A stretch of 64,000 bases of DNA. It comes from Oenanthe sinensis (lineage: Eukaryota; Streptophyta; Magnoliopsida; Apiales; Apiaceae). The translations under genes and the position numbers were made by a program. The notes under the pieces were generated by a model. The model saw nothing but the letters and a program-made list of their open reading frames with translations, searched no databases and was not told the DNA's origin. Numbering within the stretch: the stretch's first letter is position 1; every line of letters starts with the position of its first letter. The stretch covers positions 6,386,001 through 6,450,000 of the forward strand of contig JAPMAC010000207.1 in NCBI GenBank assembly GCA_028671895.1. The letters are read 5' to 3'. Of the stretch, positions 57,474 through 64,000 are shown in pieces.

Positions 57474-57747
57474 GGTTATGAAGAATTTTAAATCTCAAGA
57501 AATAATTAATTTCTTAAAAATTAAAATCAATTCAAATAAAAATTAAATTTCGAGAAATAAAATTTTAATTCAAATTCTTGATGATTGATAGCTTTTTAAA
57601 AATTAGTGGATTTAAAATCTTTAAAAAATTCGAAATTGAATTTTCTTTAAAAATAAGGAAATTTTAATATGAATTTTTCTAGATCTAAAAATACACTTTT
57701 TTTCGTAAAACTATTTTTGGAACTTCATTTGTAACTTCAATCAACAA
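57474..57747 (-). other. 5' leader of copia D
   Basis: AT-rich and non-coding, between primer site and gag. Confidence 0.7.
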
Positions 57748-57759
57748 ACTCTTATACCA
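57748..57759 (-). other. Primer binding site of copia D
   Basis: TGGTATAAGAGT on the minus strand, two changes from the standard site, which fits the age of D. Confidence 0.75.
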
Positions 57760-57761
57760 AT

Positions 57762-59034
57762 TGTTAGGTCCTAAATCATCATAGAAGGGGGGGTTGAATA
57801 TGATGTTGGTAGATTTTCACTTTTAAATGCGGATTAAGTGTTTGTGTTCTTGAGATATAAAAATGGCAGTTATTGAAACACAGCGATTCGGGAAAATAAA
57901 GATATATTATTAAATCTTTGAGGTGCTACAATTCTAATCAAGATATTAGCTTCAATGGGTTCAAACAATATTACAACAAGAATATAGTTGGGTATATTTA
58001 ATGTATGGCTTTAATGGAGCTTCCCGTCTGTTTATCGTGAATGTAGAATATGAATGAATGAATTTGTCTGTATTGATTTCATCCATATATATTCTGTAGT
58101 CTTTGAAAATAAAACGTAGTTGATTTTCCAATTTCACCAAGTCATTTCTTGCGCCTCTAAGAGTGTGAGTGGTGTATAGGCGCCACAAGAAGGTTTGTTG
58201 CGCTCATAGACTTTTGTTGCGCCTAAGCAGTTATTTTGTTACGCCTCTACATCAATTTCCTTGTATAGGCGCCACCACCGCCTTTGAATATTCACTGAAA
58301 GCTTCTTTGCACCTCTTGTCAAGTTTGTTGCGCCTATACTCTTATTCCTTTGTATAGGCGCCATAAAAAATTCACTTAAACTTTTGTTGCACCTAGGACA
58401 AGTTTAGTTTCGCCTATACACTTGTTTCCTTGTATAGGCACCACAAATACCTTTTCCTTGCGCCTTGGTTATTTTGTTGTGCCTCATACAAGGTTTCAAG
58501 TGTGTAGGAACCACCAAATGTAGTAATACTTTCCTTAAACAATTACCTGAAATTCTTGACGTATTTACCACTTGGTTTTCCCTCTTCTGGCTTGATCAAC
58601 TGATTTTCTTCTGATAAATCAACGTAATACTCTTCTTGTTGTGATGACGCTTAGTGCACTGGTCTGGTTCACAAATGACTAATACTGAATTGAATTCCCT
58701 TGACTTCTATTCTGTTTCAGCTGATTAACCTTGACTGGTGAATTGCTTTTTATCACTAAAATCCTCTGGCACCTATACTTAAATCTTTACAGTGTCTTTA
58801 ATATGAAATCTTCTGAACTCTTATTTGTTGCTGAGGCCTGAACATATTAATGAACTTCTCTCGCTGAAGTTCAGTAAGCTTTTCATCTTGAATGCTCTGC
58901 AATGATGTATGTATGATTCCTATTTCATGTCCTTCTGAATTCCTGTGCTGCATATTAGTATTATTTAACTGTGTTTGTTTCTTAGTTGAGTTATCGATAC
59001 CACCATTACATGTAACGTTACATTATGCTTTACA
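57762..59034 (-). repeat. 5' LTR of copia D
   Basis: About 1273 bp; plus strand TGTTAGGTCCTAAATC ... TATGCTTTACA. It has the G-run motif at 57782-57800 and a TATATAT on the minus strand near 58086. The right edge is set where K protease coding resumes (GAT GGA AAC) and by similarity of the end to the H LTR. The 3' partner is outside the window. Confidence 0.82.
58140..58510 (-). repeat. TTGCGCCTATAC motif array in U3 of copia D
   Basis: About 12-15 copies of GTTGCGCCTA or its near reverse complement TATAGGCGCCAC are spaced 20-40 bp apart, just upstream (sense) of the TATA-like box. GGCGCC palindromes are frequent within it. Confidence 0.85.
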
Positions 59035-60088
59035 AGATGGAAACACTGTAAGAACACTGGAATATGACAAAATTATAATTGGCAATGTCATCATTGAAAA
59101 TGTAGCTTTGGTTGAAGGACTCAAGCACAACCTGTTGAGTGTGCATCAAATGACAGACATAGATTATTATGTGGAATTTCATGAAACATATTGTGAAGTC
59201 AAGAGCAAAAAGACTGACAAAGTAGTTATCATTGGTCATAGACATAACAACCTATTTGAAACTGCTAGAATAATGCAGGAAGCTGTAAAACTTCCTACTT
59301 ACTTCTGGGCAGAAGCTGTGAACACTGCTCGCATTACTCAAAATTGTACATTGATCAACAAGCATGGAAAAATTCCCTATGAAATGATGAAAGGAAGGAA
59401 GCCAAATGTGAAGTGTTGTCACATATTTGGAAGCATGTGTTTTATTCTAAAAACACATCCTGAACAGCTCAAAAAGTTTGAATTGAAAGCAGATGAAGGT
59501 ATTTTTATTGGGTATCCACAACCTCAAAAACTTCTTCAAAGGCCAAGGTTTTCAACTTAAGAACAAGGGTAGTTATGAAATCCATAAATGTCTCTTTAAA
59601 TGAAACTAAGATTACAGGATTACATGATTAGCTAGCTCAAGAATGTCTGAGATTTGAAAATGAAAAATCAGAGGATACAGACTCTGATGAGATAAACTAT
59701 GATTCCGAAAACTCTGAAGAAACAGAGACTGCAAGTGAAGATACTGCACTTGTTGAGGGGGAGAAACATCCATCTTCCATAGAAAATACTGAACTGAACT
59801 CTGTAATTAAAATATATGAACAGTTTCTAATAGACATAGACCCTGATAATTCAAACTCTGTTAATATAAACTCTGAAGTAAGCACACCTTCAGGGGGAGG
59901 ATCAATATTTACTGAAGAATCATTTTATGATGCCAATAATGGGGGAGCATCTAGTTCAAGAAATCTTCCTCACATCAGAAAATGGACCAAGGATAATACA
60001 CCTGACTTGATAATTGGTGATCCAAACACTGAAATTTAGACAAGAAAATCAACTCAGAATGAATTTCTATATCATATCTTTCTTAGAA
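59035..60088 (+). pseudogene. pol: Copia K pol remnant (protease end, integrase end, linker)
   Basis: The visible part starts inside protease (DGN, then IIIGNVIIENVALVEGLKHNLLSVHQMTD), joins in frame near 59265 to the integrase C-terminal region (PTYFWAEAVNTARITQNCTLINK, KADEGIFIGYP), so the integrase core is deleted without a frame shift. After about 59556 the linker follows with stops and DSD/NSE-rich acidic coding, up to WTKDNTPDLIIGDPN. RT and RNase H are entirely missing: from about 60088 the 3' ORF follows. Confidence 0.85.
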
Positions 60089-63000
60089 GGTGCGAAAATC
60101 GTACATAAGTGAGGATATAAATCAAATCAAGCCCTCTCCTCATGTTAGTCCTTTTGTCAGTCCTGTAATCACCTTAGAAGGTGCTTCAAAGGATGTACCA
60201 ATTAAAGATAAAAAGAGAACATGGGCTGATAGTGAAATTGTTGATGAGAAATGTTGGGATAAAAATGATGATGATAATCCTAAAATGCAAAATGTTGATC
60301 TTGCTACATCATCACGACTAGTGGTAGTCTCTGATTCCCCCACCAACTCACCACTTTAGAGGATACTTGAACTTTTTTATAAAAGGGTGAGAGAACTAGC
60401 TTCTCAGGTCACTAAAGAAATGGATGCACAAAGAATTCAGGATGATGTTGCCATGCAAGAAAGTAAGATTGATCCCCTGGTATTCTCCAGGAAGAAGAAA
60501 CAAAAGTTTCTTTTACCCTAGATATTGAAGAAACTATCTCTCAAAGTGAGGTAGAAGTCTCTGAAGGGCCAGGCACACAAGAACCTGTTGATCAAAGTTC
60601 AACAGAAGCCACACTACCAGCAGATGAAGCAAACTTGGATCAGGGGTACAACCCACAAGAATCTTCAGCTCAAAAGGTTGAAGAAGTTGTTAAGGCCCCA
60701 GCTATACAAGAATCATCCAATCAAAGTTTGGATGTAGGCACACAAACTCTGACTACAGATCATGTAGTTGCTGATGCTGAAGGCCAACTATTGGCATATT
60801 CTAGCACACAAGAATCTTCACCTCAAAGTGGTGAAGTAGCTACTAGATAGACTCTGGTCCCATTAGAACCAATCACCACTAATATGATTGCAGGCCAAAA
60901 CAAGGAACAACAGCTAAATTCTAATTCAGAAGTTGCATATGCTGAGACCTCACACTCTGATGTTACTCCTTTTGCAATCCTGGTACAACCTCTCTCTGCA
61001 CAGCCAATGGAGTTTTTAGCCTCTCCACATCTTCAAGGTATAAACTCTGATTTTTTTCCAGACTTTATAGACTCTGGTAGCTTAAGTTCAGATTTTATAC
61101 ATGCTTCTTTTCCTGCTGGAATGATCATGAATATTCCTAGAAAGGTACGCTCTATTCATATGACTACAGACAACTATTATCAACCACCTCTTATATCTGT
61201 AGGACAATATGATTTGAGCCTTTCTTGTGAGCTTGAGGTAAAATGTGAGAAAAACAGAAATGACATAGAGAGGCAGATACTGGTTCTGGCAAAAGGAGAG
61301 TTAGATATGAGAAAAAAGTTAGTTACTTTTAGTGAGAAAACTCTGACTTTTAAAAGTCATGACATGTGTGATGTGAGAAGTAATGAGATTACTTTAAAAG
61401 AAAAGTGTGTCTTGGCTTGTTCTATTCCTTGTGCAGGTGTTCAGAATACACCAGAAATAGGCTTTGTTGATCAACCTGTCCCTCAAGTACCAATCTCTAA
61501 TGAAGAGCCAACTGATCTTTCCATCTCCTATCAAGAAAGGTACATCTCCAAAAGATGGTCATTCAATGCTCATGATGCTCTCGACAGATTACAAATTGAG
61601 TATCTAGATTATTTCATTGTTGTTTAACTCAAGGATGAGATAGAACCGGCTCTTGTTACGGAAGGTGTTTTCAGACACACTACACAAAGAGCACCAACCT
61701 CTGAAGATCTTGTCACACGTCAACTTTGGGAGACATACTAAAAATTTTATCATGAAAAGGTCAACTGGTCTCGGGCTCATGACCATGTTCAAAAGGCAAA
61801 CTCTGACCTCTCTCTGATGAAATGAAGACCCTGTTGAAGGCCACCACTGTGTTCAATAAGGCTCTTCACAATGAACTGAATTCTCTGCATGGGGATGTTA
61901 TCAAACAGGGTGATTCAGTTCAGACTGCTGTCCAACTTACCAAACATGGCGTTGACAAAAAATTCACTACTCTCTTCAAACAGCATTCAGCTTTGGAATC
62001 CAAAGTGGAGTCTCTAAGTATTGTTATCCTTTCTATTCAGGACTCATTGACTCTGATTATGGATCATCTCTCTATCTTTCATAATGTCAGAAAATGGGAG
62101 AAATCTTTAAAAGATAAATGCAAAGATGATCTTCCTCTTAAATCTCTTGATAAATTTGATGGTGATGGAACTGGAAAGAATGATACAATTCCTGGGAGTC
62201 ATAAGGGAGATAAAATTGTGAAGACACAAACTCTGATTCCTTCAGGGTCTAGCCAAGACAAAGGCAAGCAACAATCTCTGAGTGAAACAGATGTTGTAGC
62301 TCAATTATATCAAATCAGGAAGGATGCAAAGTTAGCAAGAAAACTTCAAGAAGAAGAGAATCTAGAGAAAGTTGAAGAGAAATTAAAGAAGGATGCAGAA
62401 CTGGCAAAGAAGATGTTTGAAGCAGAATATCCTAACATAGATCCAGTTGCTGTTGAACAGGAAGTGAAGAAAATGAATACTGGTAATGACAATGCTCAGG
62501 TCCAGTCAAAGAAAAAGCAAACCTCTATTCAAAGGAAAACTCTAATCAAGAAGAAACTTGCAACATATGAACATGCTAGACCTCAACAAACATCTACACC
62601 TGTGACTAGGTCAACCAGAGGTGCAAGTGCAAATGTTGTAAGTAGTGAACCATCTCAATCATCTCCAAAAGTCCAACAAAAAGCTTCATCAAAACCAAAG
62701 GTGCCACTTATCATGCAAGGAACCACATTCCTTCCTGGAGGAACTAGCTTTAAAGATGAGGAGGAAGAACAACAAACTCTGGTCAGAAAGAAGAATTCTG
62801 ATCTTTTATGGATAAAAACTGAGTCTCTAACTCTAATGCTAGTCTTGGAAAGGATAAGGGAGGAATTGGTAACTCAAAAGCCAAGGTCTACAAAGGTGAA
62901 GCTAAAGCATTTAGAGATCCCTATTCTTTGAAGGACAAACCTGAAGAACAATTGACTCAAGATCATTTGGACAAACTCATTACTGTTCACTTGGTAAAAG

Positions 63001-63350
63001 ATATGTTTGATGGTGTTGTACCTAAAGAAAAACTGCTATACTTTCTAGAGAATGGAAGAGTGTTAAAGCTGTGTAAAGAAGATTTAATTCACAAGTCATC
63101 AAAAGAACTGGAATATGTTCTTTATTTTCTAAATGAAGAAGATGACAACATTGCAAATTGGGTGAAACATCTAGAAGGGATAATAGCAAGGGCTAAGAAA
63201 AATGAAAAGCTGATTAAGTTAGACTTTGAAGAATACAGACCAAGGTACATGATGGAGGATGACACTGAGAAGGAGATGAGAAAGGGAGATGCTAAGATAA
63301 AAATGGTGTTGGATACTCCAAACTTGATGCTCAATCCTGACAGACAATGA
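60089..63350 (+). pseudogene. Copia K 3' ORF, degenerate, coiled-coil rich
   Basis: Open pieces at 60090-60359, 60635-60850, 60884-61627, 61822-62931 and 62928-63350 are broken by stops (for example TAG 60357-60359) and frame shifts; the last two overlap by 4 bp. The N-terminal parts are acidic and Ser/Thr/Gln-rich (repeated QESS). The 369-aa piece has strong charged helices (ARKLQEEENLEKVEEKLKKDAELAKK). Its place after pol matches the H 3' ORF, but I cannot align the two confidently by eye. The DNA is rich in ACTCTGA, the reverse complement of the K LTR motif. Confidence 0.75.
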
Positions 63351-63642
63351 ATCTGCAGTATTCCTTTACATGAAAGAATGCAGAGAACATCAATCTATAA
63401 CTTGAGAGCTGCAATTTTTTAAATTGATGACTCAAGTGATCAAATGAAGGAGCTGAAGGAGGAATTGATAAGATTGTTGAAAACAGCTGAAAATAAACTA
63501 CTTGATGATTTTCTAGCAAGAGATTTTTCCTACAAAAGAGTGTGAGACAAGGAAAACAGACACTGATGCATTTATCTATGAGGTTTTTGACATCATCATT
63601 GAAATTTATGTTTTATTGTACAAAGAATAAATTGGGGGAGAT
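63351..63642 (+). other. 3' untranslated region and polypurine tract of K
   Basis: Non-coding apart from weak coding traces to about 63540; ends with AAATTGGGGGAGAT against the LTR. Confidence 0.75.
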
Positions 63643-64000
63643 TATTAGATATGAAGAAATGATGTTGTCAGAGTCTATCCAACAGAGTCTATCAATCAAA
63701 GTTTATAGAAGATGATCAGAGTCTAGATGATGTTGCCAGAGTCTACAGAATCGAAGTCTACTCAATCGACAGAATCTAAGATGATCAGAGTCTGTTAAAT
63801 GGTAATTTGACAATTCAGGACCAGATTGAAGATAGAAAAGGAAGTGTTTGTATGAAAGACAATTGCCTTCTTGAAGCTATTTATTCCGAAGATAATGATG
63901 GAAATTATATCTCCGTATTAATTAGTCATTATCTTTGCATTATTTAGATATGTAGTTGTGTACTATATAAACACAGTTTAGGTTTACATTAATGTATAGT
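63643..64000 (+). repeat. 3' LTR of copia K, first 358 bp
   Basis: Begins TATTAGATATG, where TGTTAG is expected, so the terminal TG has probably mutated. A CAGAGTCTA motif array (63665-63805, about eight copies) is followed by TATATAAA at 63964-63971, the same layout as in the other copia LTRs. Confidence 0.8.
63964..63971 (+). promoter_or_regulatory. TATA box of K LTR
   Basis: TATATAAA about 160 bp after the CAGAGTCTA array and 320 bp into the LTR. Confidence 0.6.

Larger units (their letters stand above)
14704..59034 (-). mobile_element. Copia element D (Sirevirus-like), old, split by B and E
   Basis: Two separated parts make one minus-strand element. 14704-20179 holds pol and most of gag; 57119-59034 holds the gag N-terminus, leader, primer site and 5' LTR. 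Copia E (20180-57118) lies between them with target duplication CAATC on both sides, inside D gag. Gypsy B interrupts D after RNase H; the D 3' LTR must lie further left. D is inserted in the protease region of copia K. Many stops and lost catalytic residues show it is old. Confidence 0.85.
59035..64000 (+). mobile_element. Copia element K (Sirevirus-like), 3' part, outermost element
   Basis: From the D LTR onward the plus strand carries a copia pol with two large deletions, a decayed 3' ORF, a polypurine tract (63631-63642) and the beginning of a 3' LTR that leaves the window. The 5' half should lie beyond the left end of D. The state of the genes makes it one of the oldest elements here. 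Confidence 0.8.

Noticed and set aside
58892..59034. N-terminal extension of the 222-codon ORF at 58892-59560
   Set aside because: The first 47 or so codons lie in the D LTR; K coding begins only at 59035.
1..64000. Host protein-coding or RNA gene in the window
   Set aside because: All long frames belong to gag, pol or 3' ORFs of retroelements; no tRNA or rRNA was recognised beyond primer sites.

Overview
The window looks like intergenic heterochromatin of a flowering plant, probably a eudicot with a large, repeat-rich genome. It is AT-rich, contains no recognisable host gene, tRNA or rRNA, and essentially every base can be assigned to LTR retrotransposons. Most are Ty1/copia elements of the Sirevirus (SIRE/Maximus) type: LTRs of about 1.1-1.4 kb, a tRNA-iMet-like primer site, a long gag with zinc knuckles, pol in the order protease-integrase-RT-RNase H, and in some an extra ORF after pol. 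Two are Ty3/gypsy elements with a TGGCGCC(T)-type primer site (Tat-like, by inference). The species cannot be named from the sequence.

The elements are inserted in one another. I label them K, D, B, A, C, E, G, H/J and I. K (+, copia) is the outermost; only its right part is inside the window (59035-64000). D (-, copia; 14704-20179 plus 57119-59034) sits in the K protease region. D was hit twice. Branch 1 is gypsy B (-, 11389-14703), broken in its RT by copia A (-, 1-2195 plus 9875-11388), whose gag is split by gypsy C (+, 2196-9874; 5-bp duplication CCCAT). Branch 2 is copia E (+, 20180-23143 plus 51440-57118; duplication CAATC), containing copia G (-, 23144-51439; duplication AGATG), containing a tandem pair of copia elements H/J (-, 25273 to about 44594) that share one LTR. 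Between gag and pol of H lies a solo LTR, I (+, 35706-37251; duplication GTTTG). That makes six levels in branch 2 (K>D>E>G>H>I) and five in branch 1 (K>D>B>A>C).

The coding state follows the nesting. Outer elements K, D and E have stops, frameshifts, deletions and lost catalytic residues. Inner elements H and C have intact ORFs: H has gag (about 840 aa), pol (about 1115 aa) and a 3' ORF of about 1,400 aa; C has an 804-aa gag-protease. LTR pairs counted by eye agree: about 22 substitutions in 1.59 kb for E, 6 in 1.39 kb for G, 4 in 0.59 kb for C.

The most notable pattern outside standard annotation is that each copia family carries its own short motif array in U3, just upstream of the TATA box (H: a 23-bp TCGATCT-rich unit; G: CTCGGTATGACTT; D: TTGCGCCTATAC; A: ATCGATTGAT; K: CAGAGTCTA). 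In H a similar array plus a TATA-like box is repeated internally upstream of the 3' ORF. In A and K the same motif also recurs inside coding sequence.
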